From Bacillus salipaludis (lineage in GTDB: Bacteria; Bacillota; Bacilli; Bacillales_B; DSM-18226): 64,000 nt of DNA. The notes below the pieces were generated by a model. It worked only from the letters and a program-made list of their open reading frames with translations. It had not been told where the DNA came from and did no database searches. Numbering within the stretch: position 1 is the first letter of the stretch; each line of letters opens with the position of its first letter. This document shows positions 10,667 through 20,266 of this stretch, one piece after another. The translations under genes were made by a program, and so were the position numbers. The DNA lies in assembly GCF_004358205.1 (NCBI RefSeq), contig NZ_SMYO01000005.1:1-64000 (forward strand). Direction: 5' to 3'.

Positions 10667-10889
10667 ATTTATTCTCTCCCTTTTAAAATTTTATCTATAT
10701 TCCAAGCTTAATTTCTAATAGGACCAATGATCTTTCCAAATACTAAGTGTAAGAAAACAAAGAGTCAGTGTCAATGGAATTTTATTAGTTAGCCTAGCAG
10801 ATAATACCTGTTTGATTGAAAAGACCGTTTAACTAGCATGAGGAAATACCCGATTATACTGTTTTTATACGAAAAAGAAAAATTTACTA

Positions 10890-10959
10890 TATAATAAGGA
10901 ATGAAAAGGAAGGAAAAGACATGGATTTATTGACTTTTTTACGATGGGAGTAGTATGTT
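10890..10959 (+). promoter_or_regulatory. Probable menF promoter region and a 10-codon leader frame
   Basis: The 351-nt gap between menA and menF holds a TATAAT-like box (10890-10895) and a second candidate, TTGACT (10930-10935) with TATGTT 18 nt later. A tiny frame MDLLTFLRWE starts at ATG 10921 behind GGAAGGAAAAG and stops at 10953. Which promoter is used is not decidable from sequence alone. Confidence 0.4.
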
Positions 10960-11017
10960 TAAATAGGCTTGAAAATGAATGGATAACAGCATTTTTAGCT
11001 GTTTTGGAGGGATTTTT

Positions 11018-12418
11018 TTGGTTACCATTCACGAATTAGAATTAAAGGAAAGGGGCCTTTTGGCTCTTACAAGAGCAAAAAAACTTGGCCGGTCCATTTT
11101 AGTAAGTGAAGTTCATCAAATGGATTGGATGAACCCTTTTACATTTTTTTTGCTGGGGAAGGAACGCTATCTGGGTGAACGTTTTTTCTGGAAGGACCCA
11201 ACAGATGAAATAGTGCTTACAGGTATTGGAATATCAAAACAAATTCAGTCGGATCAGGCTACTGACCGCTTTTTTCATGTTGATAAAGAATGGCAGACTT
11301 TTTTAAAGGATAGCCTTATTTATAATTCATATTCAGAATCGGGGGTCGGGCCCGTCATGTTTGGCGGATTTTCTTTTGACCCTCACAAACCCAAAACAAA
11401 TCTTTGGTCAAAATACCCGGATTCACTGTTTCATATCCCGAAATACATGTTAAGTATTATAAAGGGTCAAACCTTTCTTACAACCAACATTGTTTGTACC
11501 CCAAATGATGATGAATCATTATTTACAAAGATTCTGGACGAAAGAAATCAGCTTATACGTTCCAGCAATCAGAAGTTCGAAACAAAGTCAGCAGACCTCC
11601 TTATGACGAAAGAAATTTCCCCTGAATCGTGGAAAGCGTCCGTTGATGAAGTTGTAAAGGATTTAAAGACAGGCCCATTAAAAAAGGTTGTTCTTGCCCG
11701 TGAACTCCGTCTGTTATTTAATACTACGGTTGAACCGGAATCCGTATTAAATCGGTTATCTGAGCAGCAACAAGATAGTTATCTCTTTGTGTTTGAATCC
11801 AATGGGGATTGCTTTATCGGGGCTACTCCTGAACGGCTAATAAAGAAGCAGAATACTCACATTTTTTCGACTTGCCTTGCAGGCTCTATTTCGAGAGGCC
11901 AAACAGAGGAAGAGGATGAACATTTAGGTAAGACCTTATTAAACGACAAGAAAAATCTAATCGAGCATGGTTATGTTGTTGAAATGATTAAGGAAGCTTT
12001 AGAGGAATCCTGTGAAGAAATTATCCTTCCTGATAAGCCGCAATTAATGAAAATTAGAGACATACAGCATCTTTATACACCAGTTGTGGGAAGAGCTAAG
12101 AGCGATGCTTCTTTGCTCCATATAGTTGAGAGGCTCCATCCAACACCAGCCCTTGGAGGGCTGCCAAAAAAAGAAGCGGTTGAAAAAATCAGGGAAGTAG
12201 AAAAACTTGATCGGGGCTTTTATGCAGCACCCCTTGGCTGGGTGGACTATCGTGAAAATGGAGAATTTGCTGTTGCGATTAGGTCCGGCCTTATTCAGGG
12301 AAAGGAAGTTTCCTTATTCGCCGGATGCGGTGTTGTTTCCGATTCTGAATCAGAAAGTGAATATTTAGAGACGGATTTAAAATTTAGACCGATGCTTCGT
12401 GCTCTTGGAGGAAATTAA
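11018..12418 (+). CDS. menF: Isochorismate synthase MenF
   Basis: Converts chorismate to isochorismate, the first committed step of menaquinone synthesis. It belongs to the chorismate-binding (anthranilate synthase I-like) family; the C-terminal catalytic domain shows VVLARELRL, FIGATPERL, TCLAGSISRG, HPTPALGG and FAGCGVV. The product is 466 aa. TTG 11018 is chosen because GGAGG sits 7 nt upstream; an ATG at 10979 lacks a ribosome site. menD follows after one nucleotide. Confidence 0.95.
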   Translation: MVTIHELELKERGLLALTRAKKLGRSILVSEVHQMDWMNPFTFFLLGKERYLGERFFWKDPTDEIVLTGIGISKQIQSDQATDRFFHVDKEWQTFLKDSLIYNSYSESGVGPVMFGGFSFDPHKPKTNLWSKYPDSLFHIPKYMLSIIKGQTFLTTNIVCTPNDDESLFTKILDERNQLIRSSNQKFETKSADLLMTKEISPESWKASVDEVVKDLKTGPLKKVVLARELRLLFNTTVEPESVLNRLSEQQQDSYLFVFESNGDCFIGATPERLIKKQNTHIFSTCLAGSISRGQTEEEDEHLGKTLLNDKKNLIEHGYVVEMIKEALEESCEEIILPDKPQLMKIRDIQHLYTPVVGRAKSDASLLHIVERLHPTPALGGLPKKEAVEKIREVEKLDRGFYAAPLGWVDYRENGEFAVAIRSGLIQGKEVSLFAGCGVVSDSESESEYLETDLKFRPMLRALGGN

Positions 12419-12419
12419 A

Positions 12420-14174
12420 ATGAGTCATCAGGAATCACTAACTGCTTATATTGCAGCATTTGTTTCAGAGCTTGTGCTTTCCGGCATAACCGATGTCGTA
12501 GTCAGCCCAGGCTCCCGTTCAACACCAATGGCTATGGTCATTGCGGAACACCCAGACTTAAAACTTCATATCCATGTAGATGAACGCTCGGCAGCGTTCT
12601 TTGCATTAGGGATTGCAAAGGCTTCCAATCGTCCAGTAGCGATCCTGTGCACATCAGGAACGGCCGCTGCTAATTATTATCCTGCAATTGTCGAAGCACG
12701 ATACGCAAGGGTACCGCTACTCGTACTAACGGCTGACCGTCCGCATGAACTACGAAATGTGGGTGCACCGCAGGCGATTGATCAAATTCATTTATATGGT
12801 CATCATGTTAAGTGGTTTTCAGAGATGGCATTGCCTGAAAAAAATGACGAAGTGATTCGCTATGCAAGAACCGTTTGCGCTCGTGCGGCAGCTATTGCGA
12901 CACAAGCTCCAGCTGGCCCTGTCCATTTGAATTTCCCTTTTAGGGAGCCGTTAATACCAAAGCTGAATGGTGAGCTGTTTCATTTGACGGAACGCCCGAA
13001 TGGGTATGTAAACGTCCTTAACGGAGATGTTACGATAGACGATGAACAATTTAAGGCGATTGCCTTGTTGCTTGAAGAGAATGAAAAGGGAATTATTGTA
13101 TGTGGGAATATAGGTGACAAGGATTTTGCAAAAAATGTGACGAAGTTGGCGGAAACCTTAAACTATCCAATTCTGGTTGACCCATTATCACAGCTAAGAA
13201 GCGGTAAACATAATCAGGAGCATATCATCGAAGCTTATGATACATTTTTAAGGAATGAAGATGCGAAAAATAATCTAAAACCTGATATAGTGATCCGTTT
13301 TGGAGCCATGCCTGTTTCAAAAGCGTTAACAATCTTCCTAAAAGAAAATCACAATGCATTGCAATTTGTGATTGATAGTGGAGGGGGCTGGCGTGACCCT
13401 GCTGCATTAACAACCAATATGATTTATTGTAAAGAATCAACTTTTTGTAAAAAGTTAGCATCAAGTGTTGAGCGAAAATCGACAACATCATTTTTAGATA
13501 GCTGGAAAAGGGTTAATCAACTGACGAAGGACCATATGGGTATGATAAGAGATGCTGCCGAGTTAAGTGAAGCGAAATTATTCTCCCAGTTGGCGGACAT
13601 TCTTCCGGAGGGTGCCACTTTATTTGTCGGAAATAGTATGCCTATACGGGACTTGGATAGTTTTTTCCTTAATAATGATAAATCGATTACCATTATGGCC
13701 AATAGGGGAGCGAATGGAATTGATGGCACCGTTTCAACGGCTTTAGGTGCGGCTTTATATTTAAAACCTCTTTATCTTGTAGTAGGAGATTTAACGTTTT
13801 TCCATGATTTAAATGGATTATTGGCAGCGAAGTTACATGAAATCGACATTCAAATTCTTGTTATTAATAATAATGGTGGAGGAATTTTCTCCTTCCTTCC
13901 ACAATCGGAACATTCGACTCACTTTGAGCTGCTATTTGGAACACCAATAGATCTTGATTTTGAATATGCTGTTAAGATGTATAACGGGAATTTTACTAGA
14001 ATTAAGGATTGGGATCATTTTTATTCGGTAATGAATAATGCCAAAACACCTGGTTTAAATGTATTTGAACTCGTGACAAATAGAGAGAAAAATACGGAGG
14101 AACACCGCGAATTTTGGCGATCAGTTTCCCAGGAAATATCAAACTTTGTCAATGGTGAACATGAATGGACGTAA
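12420..14174 (+). CDS. menD: SEPHCHC synthase MenD
   Basis: A thiamine-diphosphate enzyme that adds the succinyl semialdehyde unit from 2-oxoglutarate to isochorismate. The N-terminal Pyr domain has VVSPGSRSTPMA and TSGTAAANYYPA; the C-terminal PP domain has the ThDP motif GDLTFFHDLNGL ending near NNNGGGIFS. The product is 584 aa, usual for the family. ATG 12420 follows GGAGG. menH begins before its stop (10-nt overlap). Confidence 0.96.
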   Translation: MSHQESLTAYIAAFVSELVLSGITDVVVSPGSRSTPMAMVIAEHPDLKLHIHVDERSAAFFALGIAKASNRPVAILCTSGTAAANYYPAIVEARYARVPLLVLTADRPHELRNVGAPQAIDQIHLYGHHVKWFSEMALPEKNDEVIRYARTVCARAAAIATQAPAGPVHLNFPFREPLIPKLNGELFHLTERPNGYVNVLNGDVTIDDEQFKAIALLLEENEKGIIVCGNIGDKDFAKNVTKLAETLNYPILVDPLSQLRSGKHNQEHIIEAYDTFLRNEDAKNNLKPDIVIRFGAMPVSKALTIFLKENHNALQFVIDSGGGWRDPAALTTNMIYCKESTFCKKLASSVERKSTTSFLDSWKRVNQLTKDHMGMIRDAAELSEAKLFSQLADILPEGATLFVGNSMPIRDLDSFFLNNDKSITIMANRGANGIDGTVSTALGAALYLKPLYLVVGDLTFFHDLNGLLAAKLHEIDIQILVINNNGGGIFSFLPQSEHSTHFELLFGTPIDLDFEYAVKMYNGNFTRIKDWDHFYSVMNNAKTPGLNVFELVTNREKNTEEHREFWRSVSQEISNFVNGEHEWT

Positions 14175-15001
14175 TGGTTGATGATCTGCAGGTTCATGTC
14201 GAAATATACGGAAAAGGATTCCCATTACTTTTGCTGCATGGGTTTACAGGAGATGCCTCCACTTGGACTCCTTTTTGCTCTGTTTGGGGCGGACATTCCA
14301 AATTAATCATTCCTGATATCGTGGGCCACGGTAAAACCCAGATGAGCGAAGATTTAGAGCGCTATACGATTGAGTCAGCTGCTGGGGATTTGAACCTCTT
14401 ACTTGAACACTTAGAAATAAATCAGATTGACGTTCTTGGATATTCAATGGGGGGGAGACTTGCATTAACCTTTGCCATTCTTTATCCTAAAAAGGTAAGA
14501 AAGCTGATTTTAGAAAGTGCTTCACCAGGTCTAGAAACCGAAGAAGAACGGAAAAACCGCTGTATAAATGATTTTAAACTTGCTCGTTTTATAAAAGAAA
14601 AAGGAGTCCATTCATTTGTTGATTATTGGGAGACAATCCCATTATTCGCAACGATGGAAAAACTTCCGGATGAAACGAAGGAGTCAATTAGAAATCAGCG
14701 GTTAAACAACTCCCCGATTGGGCTTGCTAACAGTTTAATTGGAATGGGAACGGGTGCTCAGCCCTCATGGTGGGAGAATTTAAATCAGCTATCCTGTGAG
14801 GTTTTACTGCTTACTGGTGAAAAAGATGTTAAGTTTTGTCGGATTGCAGAAAAAATGATGGAAAAGCTGAAAAATGGTAATTGGATTGTGGTTCAAAAAA
14901 GTGGACATGCAATCCATGTGGAAGATGCTGAAAAGTTTGGTACAATAGTTAGTGACTATTTGTCGAATAAAACAAAAGGAGGATCAACTTATGACAGTTG
15001 A
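14165..15001 (+). CDS. menH: SHCHC synthase MenH (YtxM-type alpha/beta hydrolase)
   Basis: Predicted to eliminate pyruvate from SEPHCHC to give SHCHC. It has the alpha/beta-hydrolase oxyanion region [13 protein letters not shown], nucleophile Ser in GYSMGGR, the acid region LTGEKDVKF and catalytic His in [10 protein letters not shown]. It has 278 aa. It overlaps menD by 10 nt and menB by 11 nt, so the operon is tightly coupled. Identity rests on the MenH motif and position between menD and menB. Confidence 0.93.
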   Translation: MDVMVDDLQVHVEIYGKGFPLLLLHGFTGDASTWTPFCSVWGGHSKLIIPDIVGHGKTQMSEDLERYTIESAAGDLNLLLEHLEINQIDVLGYSMGGRLALTFAILYPKKVRKLILESASPGLETEEERKNRCINDFKLARFIKEKGVHSFVDYWETIPLFATMEKLPDETKESIRNQRLNNSPIGLANSLIGMGTGAQPSWWENLNQLSCEVLLLTGEKDVKFCRIAEKMMEKLKNGNWIVVQKSGHAIHVEDAEKFGTIVSDYLSNKTKGGSTYDS

Positions 15002-15809
15002 ATGGGTTGCAGGTCGCAAGTACGATGAAATTATTTATGAAACCTATAATGGGATTGCGAAAATTACCATTAACCGCCCGCATGTACATAATGCTTTTAC
15101 ACCAAAGACCGTAATGGAATTAATTGATGCTTTTGCTTATGCACGTGATGACTCAAATGTAGGTGTTATTGTATTAACAGGTGCAGGAGATAAGGCGTTT
15201 TGTTCCGGGGGAGATCAGAGCGTCCGTGGACATGGAGGCTATGTGGGGGATGACCAAATTCCTCGTTTAAATGTGCTTGATCTTCAACGTCTAATCCGTG
15301 TCATTCCGAAACCAGTTATCGCAATGGTAAAGGGGTATGCAATTGGCGGAGGACATGTCTTACATGTTGTCTGTGATTTAACAATTGCAGCAGACAATGC
15401 TGTTTTTGGACAAACAGGACCGAAAGTAGGAAGCTTTGATGCCGGATATGGTTCAGGCTATCTTGCAAGAATTATAGGACATAAAAAAGCCCGCGAAATT
15501 TGGTATTTATGCCGTCAATATAACGCGCAGCAGGCGCTTGATATGGGTCTTGTTAACACTGTTGTTCCACTTGAGCAGGTAGAAGAAGAAACCATTAAAT
15601 GGTGTGAAGAAATGTTAGAAAAGAGTCCAACAGCTCTTCGCTTTATAAAGGCTGCCATGAATGCGGATACCGATGGATTAGCTGGACTTCAGCAATTTGC
15701 CGGAGATGCTACATTACTATACTATACAACGGATGAAGCGAAAGAAGGCCGCGATGCATTTAAAGAAAAGCGTAAGCCTGACTTCGGTCAATTCCCGCGA
15801 TTCCCTTGA
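14991..15809 (+). CDS. menB: 1,4-dihydroxy-2-naphthoyl-CoA synthase MenB
   Basis: A crotonase-fold enzyme that closes the second ring of menaquinone from OSB-CoA. Oxyanion-hole sequences are [10 protein letters not shown] and [10 protein letters not shown], followed by the family-specific [16 protein letters not shown]. It has 272 aa. ATG 14991 is preceded by AAAGGAGG; an in-frame ATG at 14952 lies within menH and lacks a site. A hairpin separates it from menE. Confidence 0.97.
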   Translation: MTVEWVAGRKYDEIIYETYNGIAKITINRPHVHNAFTPKTVMELIDAFAYARDDSNVGVIVLTGAGDKAFCSGGDQSVRGHGGYVGDDQIPRLNVLDLQRLIRVIPKPVIAMVKGYAIGGGHVLHVVCDLTIAADNAVFGQTGPKVGSFDAGYGSGYLARIIGHKKAREIWYLCRQYNAQQALDMGLVNTVVPLEQVEEETIKWCEEMLEKSPTALRFIKAAMNADTDGLAGLQQFAGDATLLYYTTDEAKEGRDAFKEKRKPDFGQFPRFP

Positions 15810-15830
15810 TTTTAAAAACAAATTTCAATG

Positions 15831-15860
15831 CAGCTTGATGGTCTCCATCAAGCTGTTTTA
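15831..15860 (+). terminator. Terminator-like hairpin between menB and menE
   Basis: CAGCTTGATGG and CCATCAAGCTG form a perfect 11-bp stem with a 3-nt loop followed by TTTTA. It lies inside the men operon and may reduce transcription into menE. Confidence 0.8.
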
Positions 15861-15894
15861 ATAGAAAGCGGAACTTTAAAAGTTGGTGACTACG

Positions 15895-17373
15895 ATGCAA
15901 AATGATTTAATGCCTAATTTTTTAAAGAATAGATCGTATTTAACACCTAATCGCGTAGCGGTTTATTTTAATAACAGGCAATTAACTTTTCATGAACTTT
16001 ATGAACGATCAGTTGAAACAGCAGGCAAATTTCAAAGCCAAGGTGTTAGAAGGGGTCAATATGTGGGGGTTTTATTAAAAAACCACTTGGATACAATTGT
16101 GGTATTATTTGCACTCCAACTTCTCGGAGTTAGAGCTGTTATTCTCAATAACCGTTTAACCTCGTCTGAAATCATTTGGCAGCTCAAAGACTCACAGGCT
16201 GCCTTTTTGATAACCGAAAAAAGCTTTGCTGATAAAGAACTTGAAATAAGAGACATGATTCCAACACTTCCAACCCTTATAAAAGAACAATTGGACAGCC
16301 TTCCAATGGAAACTCCTGATATAGAAGAAGAAATTAATCTTGGCGATGTTTGTACCATAATGTACACCTCCGGAACCACAGGTAAACCAAAAGGAGTTAT
16401 GCAGACATATGGAAATCATTGGTGGAGTTCTGTTGGATCCGCCCTTAATCTTGGATTTACCGATTCAGATTGCTGGCTTTGTTCGGTCCCTCTTTTTCAT
16501 ATCAGTGGTTATTCCATCCTCATGCGTAGTGTCATATATGGTATGCCAATCGTTCTTCATGAGAGCTTTGACGTTGAAAAAATCATAGAGGATTTTCATA
16601 GTAAGAGGGTTACCATTATGTCCGTTGTAGGAACTATGTTAACAAGAATTGTTGATTTCATTGGTGAAGAGCAGCTGCCGCAATCATTCCGCTGTATGCT
16701 TCTTGGCGGAGGGCCTGCTCCATTGCCATTACTTCAATTCTGCGTGGCAAAAGATATCCCTGTATTTCAGACATATGGCATGACAGAAACTTCCTCACAA
16801 ATTGTAACCTTGTCACCGGAGTATAGTATTTCAAAATTAGGTTCTGCTGGAAAGCCGCTTTTTCCTTCACAGGTTCGGATTATGCTTGATGATGGTCGAA
16901 GAGCTCAGGAAGGCGAAACAGGAGAAATTTTCGTTAAAGGCCCCAATGTTACTCCAGGTTATTTAAACCGTCCAGGAGCCATGTTAGACAGGACGAAGGA
17001 TGGCTGGTTTTCGACGGGGGACATCGGATATTTAGACGATGAGGGCTTTTTATATGTATTAGATCGCCGTTCTGATTTGATTATCTCAGGAGGGGAAAAT
17101 GTTTACCCGGCTGAAATAGAATCGGTGCTTCTATCCCATCCTTTTGTTAAGGATGCAGGGGTAACAGGACAAGAGGACGAACGATGGGGTCAGGTACCTA
17201 TTGCTTTTATTGTGATAAAAGAGGGAATCGCTGTATCTCGAAATGAACTTGAATTATTTTGTATGGAGCGTTTAGCCAAATACAAAGTGCCAAAAGATTT
17301 TAAGTTTGTTGAAGAGCTCCCAAGAAATGCTTCCAACAAGCTGTTAAGAAGAAAGCTTAAAGGAGAACATTAG
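15895..17373 (+). CDS. menE: o-Succinylbenzoate-CoA ligase MenE
   Basis: An ANL-superfamily adenylate-forming enzyme that activates OSB with ATP and CoA. The P-loop TSGTTGKPKG is at about residue 160, then YGMTETSSQ, STGDIGYLDDEG and DRRSDLIISGGENVYP, and the C-terminal lysine region RNASNKLLRR. It has 492 aa. ATG 15895 aligns best with the B. subtilis N-terminus; TTG 15883 and GTG 15886 are in-frame alternatives. Unlike B. subtilis, no menC follows it. Confidence 0.94.
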   Translation: MQNDLMPNFLKNRSYLTPNRVAVYFNNRQLTFHELYERSVETAGKFQSQGVRRGQYVGVLLKNHLDTIVVLFALQLLGVRAVILNNRLTSSEIIWQLKDSQAAFLITEKSFADKELEIRDMIPTLPTLIKEQLDSLPMETPDIEEEINLGDVCTIMYTSGTTGKPKGVMQTYGNHWWSSVGSALNLGFTDSDCWLCSVPLFHISGYSILMRSVIYGMPIVLHESFDVEKIIEDFHSKRVTIMSVVGTMLTRIVDFIGEEQLPQSFRCMLLGGGPAPLPLLQFCVAKDIPVFQTYGMTETSSQIVTLSPEYSISKLGSAGKPLFPSQVRIMLDDGRRAQEGETGEIFVKGPNVTPGYLNRPGAMLDRTKDGWFSTGDIGYLDDEGFLYVLDRRSDLIISGGENVYPAEIESVLLSHPFVKDAGVTGQEDERWGQVPIAFIVIKEGIAVSRNELELFCMERLAKYKVPKDFKFVEELPRNASNKLLRRKLKGEH

Positions 17374-17379
17374 CAATCT

Positions 17380-17420
17380 AAAAGAACCAGGCAGATCACA
17401 AATGCCTGGTTCTTTTCTTT
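17380..17420. terminator. menE terminator
   Basis: AAAAGAACCAGGCA and TGCCTGGTTCTTTT form a perfect 14-bp stem with a 9-nt loop; A and T runs on both sides make it usable in both directions. Confidence 0.9.
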
Positions 17421-17577
17421 ATATTCCCTCTGCTTCAAAGGTTTTACAGTCTGTTTCTTGAATATTATCTGCTGTTTTTCCTTTATGACTTACAACATAT
17501 ATTTGTTCAGCGCTGCATTTATTTCCTTTTGCCCAATAAGTACAGTTATTGACTTCACATAAAACATCTTGTGCCAT
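17419..17577 (-). CDS. DUF1540-type Cys-rich mini-protein
   Basis: A 52-aa protein beginning MAQDVLCEVNNC and holding four cysteines (CEVNNCTYW, NKCSAEQI, ETDCKTF) in the spacing typical of DUF1540, a small family that probably binds a metal; its function is unknown. The ribosome site AAAGGAG lies 8-10 nt before ATG 17577 on the minus strand. The stop sits at the edge of the menE terminator. It lies just downstream of the zinc-binding lipoprotein gene, so a shared transcript is possible. Confidence 0.88.
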   Translation of the reverse strand: MAQDVLCEVNNCTYWAKGNKCSAEQIYVVSHKGKTADNIQETDCKTFEAEGI

Positions 17578-17660
17578 TTTGTATCACTCCTTTTAATTTC
17601 GTAATACAGCTATAGCTTTTGATGTTTGGTATTGATCCATCCATGGGAGTAAAAGGAATT

Positions 17661-18599
17661 TTATTTAGATAAAGCCGTTTTTAAAGTCGCTAAATTTTTA
17701 TTCATTAAAGTAAAATAGGTTTCTTTATTTTTAATATTTTCTTCGGTTAAAATGGCTAAATTGTGGATGGGAAGTGCCTTTGCACCAATTTCATTTTTAA
17801 CAATTTCTCCTAATTTGGAATGAACATTTTGTTCAAAAAGAATATAGTGTAATCCTTCACGGTCGGCCAATGAAATGATTTTTTCTAATTCCTTTTGTGT
17901 AGGTTCATTCGTTGTCGATAAACCGGAAATACTAATTTGCTTAATCCCATAACGAGTTTCCCAATAGCCAAATGCAGCATGGGTAACGATTATTTCTTTA
18001 TGTGGTGCATTTTTTATCGTTTCTTGATACTTTGTATTCAGATTATCCAATTGCTTTGCAAGCCTTTGGTAATTTTCTGTGAATAATGCTTTATGCTGCG
18101 GCATTTTTTTAATTAATGAATTTTTAATGACTTCGGCCATTTCTTTAGAGTATATAGGGTCAAGCCATACATGGGGGTTTATATCGCCATGTTGATGGCC
18201 ATCTTCATCCGCTTCATCAGCATGCTGATCTTTTGGAAGTTGAAGCTGATCAGCAGCTGCAACTAATGTAACATTCTCGTCCTGCAAGGTGGTCTTTGCC
18301 TTTTCTACAAATCCTTCAAGACCTAAACCAATATAGAAAAACAGGTCTGAATCTGCAAGGTTCATCATATCCTTTTGCGATGGTTCAAAGGTATGTTCAT
18401 CCGCTCCAGGGGGATAAATGGTTTTTACATTTACGTATTTTCCGCCAATTTGTTCAGTAAAATACTGAAGTGGGAATACTGTTGTATATATGGTTAATTG
18501 TCCTTTCTTTTTTTGCACTTGGTTATTATTTGATGTACATCCTGACAAAAGCAAACTTAAAGGAACTAGGATCGAAAGAAAAAGAATAAATTTTTTCAT
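17661..18599 (-). CDS. znuA: Zinc ABC transporter substrate-binding lipoprotein (ZnuA/AdcA type)
   Basis: A cluster A-I metal-binding lipoprotein that captures Zn2+ outside the membrane. The signal peptide ends in lipobox LLLSGC. Metal-ligand regions are GADEHTFEP, the His/Asp-rich loop (DEDGHQHGDINPHVW, about residues 130-150), THAAFGYW and LFEQNVHS. The His-rich loop favours zinc over manganese. It has 312 aa. No permease or ATPase gene is adjacent, so its partners must lie elsewhere. Two Zur-like boxes lie upstream. Confidence 0.92.
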   Translation of the reverse strand: MKKFILFLSILVPLSLLLSGCTSNNNQVQKKKGQLTIYTTVFPLQYFTEQIGGKYVNVKTIYPPGADEHTFEPSQKDMMNLADSDLFFYIGLGLEGFVEKAKTTLQDENVTLVAAADQLQLPKDQHADEADEDGHQHGDINPHVWLDPIYSKEMAEVIKNSLIKKMPQHKALFTENYQRLAKQLDNLNTKYQETIKNAPHKEIIVTHAAFGYWETRYGIKQISISGLSTTNEPTQKELEKIISLADREGLHYILFEQNVHSKLGEIVKNEIGAKALPIHNLAILTEENIKNKETYFTLMNKNLATLKTALSK

Positions 18600-18622
18600 A
18601 AAAACTCCTTTATTAATTTAAT

Positions 18623-18643
18623 AAATCGGATTAATTACGATTT
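18623..18643. promoter_or_regulatory. Zur box 1 upstream of znuA
   Basis: AAATCGGATTAATTACGATTT is close to the remembered B. subtilis Zur operator AAATCGTAATNATTACGATTT, with mismatches confined to the left half. It starts 24 bp before the znuA start codon. Confidence 0.82.
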
Positions 18644-18675
18644 AAATAAGAAAAATTTTTAAAAATAGCATGTAT

Positions 18676-18696
18676 AATACGGAACGATTCCGATTT
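18676..18696. promoter_or_regulatory. Zur box 2, between znuA and the carbonic anhydrase gene
   Basis: AATACGGAACGATTCCGATTT keeps about 16 of 20 Zur-box positions, with an intact right half CGATTT. Centres of the two boxes are 53 bp apart. It lies 112 bp before the divergent carbonic anhydrase start. Confidence 0.55.
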
Positions 18697-18741
18697 CCTT
18701 ATGTATCTTACAAAAAAATAACCTTATTTGCAAGCAAAAAG

Positions 18742-18770
18742 TTTACTGCCGCAAGCAGAATTTATATAAG
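18742..18770 (+). promoter_or_regulatory. Probable sigma-A promoter of the beta-carbonic anhydrase gene
   Basis: TTTACT (18742-18747), a 17-nt spacer and TATAAG (18765-18770), ending 37 bp before the start codon. Confidence 0.5.
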
Positions 18771-18807
18771 ATAGAGAAAAGGAAATAGATACGAAAGGTA
18801 GATGGCT

Positions 18808-19380
18808 ATGACAGGAAAGAAAATGTTAAATGATATTTTGGAATTTAATAAGCAATTTGTGGAAAATCGAGAATATGAAAAATATGAAACGACCAAATTT
18901 CCAAAAAAGAAAATGGTGGTCCTTACCTGTATGGACACCAGATTATTGGAGTTATTGCCAAAAGCGCTGAATTTAAATAATGGGGACATCAAACTTGTCA
19001 AAAATGCTGGTGCGATTGTTTCCCATCCGTTTGGTAGTATTATGCGCAGCATTTTGATTGCAGTCTTTGAATTACAAGCAGATGAGGTAATGGTCATTGC
19101 CCACCATGATTGCGGCATGAGTGGACTAAAAGCAGGCCCGGTAATTGAAAGTATGAAAAAGCGGGGAATTTCAGAAGAAAAACTTGAGACATTAAAATAT
19201 GCAGGGGTTGATTTTGAAGAGTGGCTGCATGGATTTGATAACGTCCAAGAGAGTGTTGTTCACAGTGTAAATACCATTAAGTATCACCCGCTAATGCCAG
19301 AAGGCGTACCGGTTCACGGCCTTGTTATTGATCCAAAGACAGGAAAGCTTGATTTGATTGTCAACGGATACGAGGACTAA
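18808..19380 (+). CDS. ytiB: Beta-class carbonic anhydrase (YtiB-like)
   Basis: Interconverts CO2 and bicarbonate in the cytosol. Zinc ligands are C41 in LTCMDTR and H99/C102 in AHHDCGM, with the D43-R45 dyad kept, so it should be active. It has 190 aa. ATG 18808 is preferred over ATG 18802 because of spacing from AAAGG and because it gives a YtiB-like start. It overlaps yidD tail-to-tail by a few bases. A zinc enzyme divergent from a Zur-boxed zinc lipoprotein gene is suggestive of shared zinc control. Confidence 0.93.
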   Translation: MTGKKMLNDILEFNKQFVENREYEKYETTKFPKKKMVVLTCMDTRLLELLPKALNLNNGDIKLVKNAGAIVSHPFGSIMRSILIAVFELQADEVMVIAHHDCGMSGLKAGPVIESMKKRGISEEKLETLKYAGVDFEEWLHGFDNVQESVVHSVNTIKYHPLMPEGVPVHGLVIDPKTGKLDLIVNGYED

Positions 19381-19616
19381 TCACCTTTTCGCAGCACTTT
19401 TTTTTCAGGAACAGGATCGAAACCGCCTGGATGAAAGGGATGACATTTTAATATCCGTTTGATTGTCAGCCAGCCGCCCTTAAAAGCTCCAAAGCGTTGA
19501 ATGGCCTCCATGCCATAATGGGAGCAGGTGGGATAAAAACGGCATGTTGGCGGTTTTAAAGGTGAAATCACCAATTGGTAAAAACGAATCAACCCAATAA
19601 ATGTTTTTTTAATCAT
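19377..19616 (-). CDS. yidD: Membrane protein insertion efficiency factor YidD (YtjA)
   Basis: A small (79 aa) membrane-associated protein that assists YidC-dependent insertion. It shows the family signature [41 protein letters not shown] and [12 protein letters not shown] 19616 is chosen for AGAGGTG about 7 nt upstream; a GTG at 19625 overlaps that site. It is convergent with and slightly overlaps the carbonic anhydrase gene, the same neighbourhood as ytiB-ytjA in B. subtilis. Confidence 0.93.
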   Translation of the reverse strand: MIKKTFIGLIRFYQLVISPLKPPTCRFYPTCSHYGMEAIQRFGAFKGGWLTIKRILKCHPFHPGGFDPVPEKKVLRKGD

Positions 19617-19757
19617 GCAGTTCACCTCTAGAGAATCAATATCTACAACATATCATAATTTTAAAGTAACGTCTAAATTGTTAATTTGAACTAAGTAGAT
19701 GTAAGAACTCGGATTTTATAGTATGATAGGGAAGAAATAAGTAAAGGAGTGATATGA

Positions 19758-20228
19758 ATGCCTTCAGTTGAAAGCTTTGATCTAGATCATAATGCTGTTA
19801 AAGCCCCGTATGTCCGCCACTGTGGTGTCCAAAAGGTAGGCAGTGACGGTGTTGTTAATAAATTTGATATCCGATTTTGCCAGCCAAATAAAGCGGCCAT
19901 GAAACCAGATGCCATTCATTCTCTTGAACACTTACTGGCACATAATATTCGTGAGGCTGCTGAAAAGTATGATTTCAGCATTATTGATATCTCGCCTATG
20001 GGTTGTCAAACGGGCTATTACCTTGTTGTTAATGGAGAACCAACAGTTGATGAAATTATTGACCTTATTGAAGATACAATGAAAATTTCTCTTGAAGCAA
20101 CAGAAGTTCCTGCAGCAACAGAAAGGCAGTGCGGGCAGGCAAAGCTACACAATTTAGAAGCTGCTAAAGATTTAATGCGTGAATGGCTTAAAATCAGCAA
20201 AGAGGAATTAAAGCAAGTATTTGCATAG
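19758..20228 (+). CDS. luxS: S-ribosylhomocysteine lyase LuxS
   Basis: Splits S-ribosylhomocysteine into homocysteine and the autoinducer-2 precursor DPD, part of the activated methyl cycle. The metal ligands are visible: H54 and H58 in HSLEHLLAH and C125 in ERQCGQ; E57 is the general base. It has 156 aa, the standard length. AAAGGAGTGAT precedes ATG 19758. It is a single-gene unit with a strong terminator. Confidence 0.98.
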   Translation: MPSVESFDLDHNAVKAPYVRHCGVQKVGSDGVVNKFDIRFCQPNKAAMKPDAIHSLEHLLAHNIREAAEKYDFSIIDISPMGCQTGYYLVVNGEPTVDEIIDLIEDTMKISLEATEVPAATERQCGQAKLHNLEAAKDLMREWLKISKEELKQVFA

Positions 20229-20230
20229 CA

Positions 20231-20266
20231 AAAAAACTCCTATTCAATCGAATAGGAGTTTTTTTA
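20231..20266. terminator. luxS terminator, shared with convergent ytzI
   Basis: A 15-bp stem AAAAAACTCCTATTC/GAATAGGAGTTTTTT with a 4-nt loop, with A and T tracts on each side. Confidence 0.93.
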
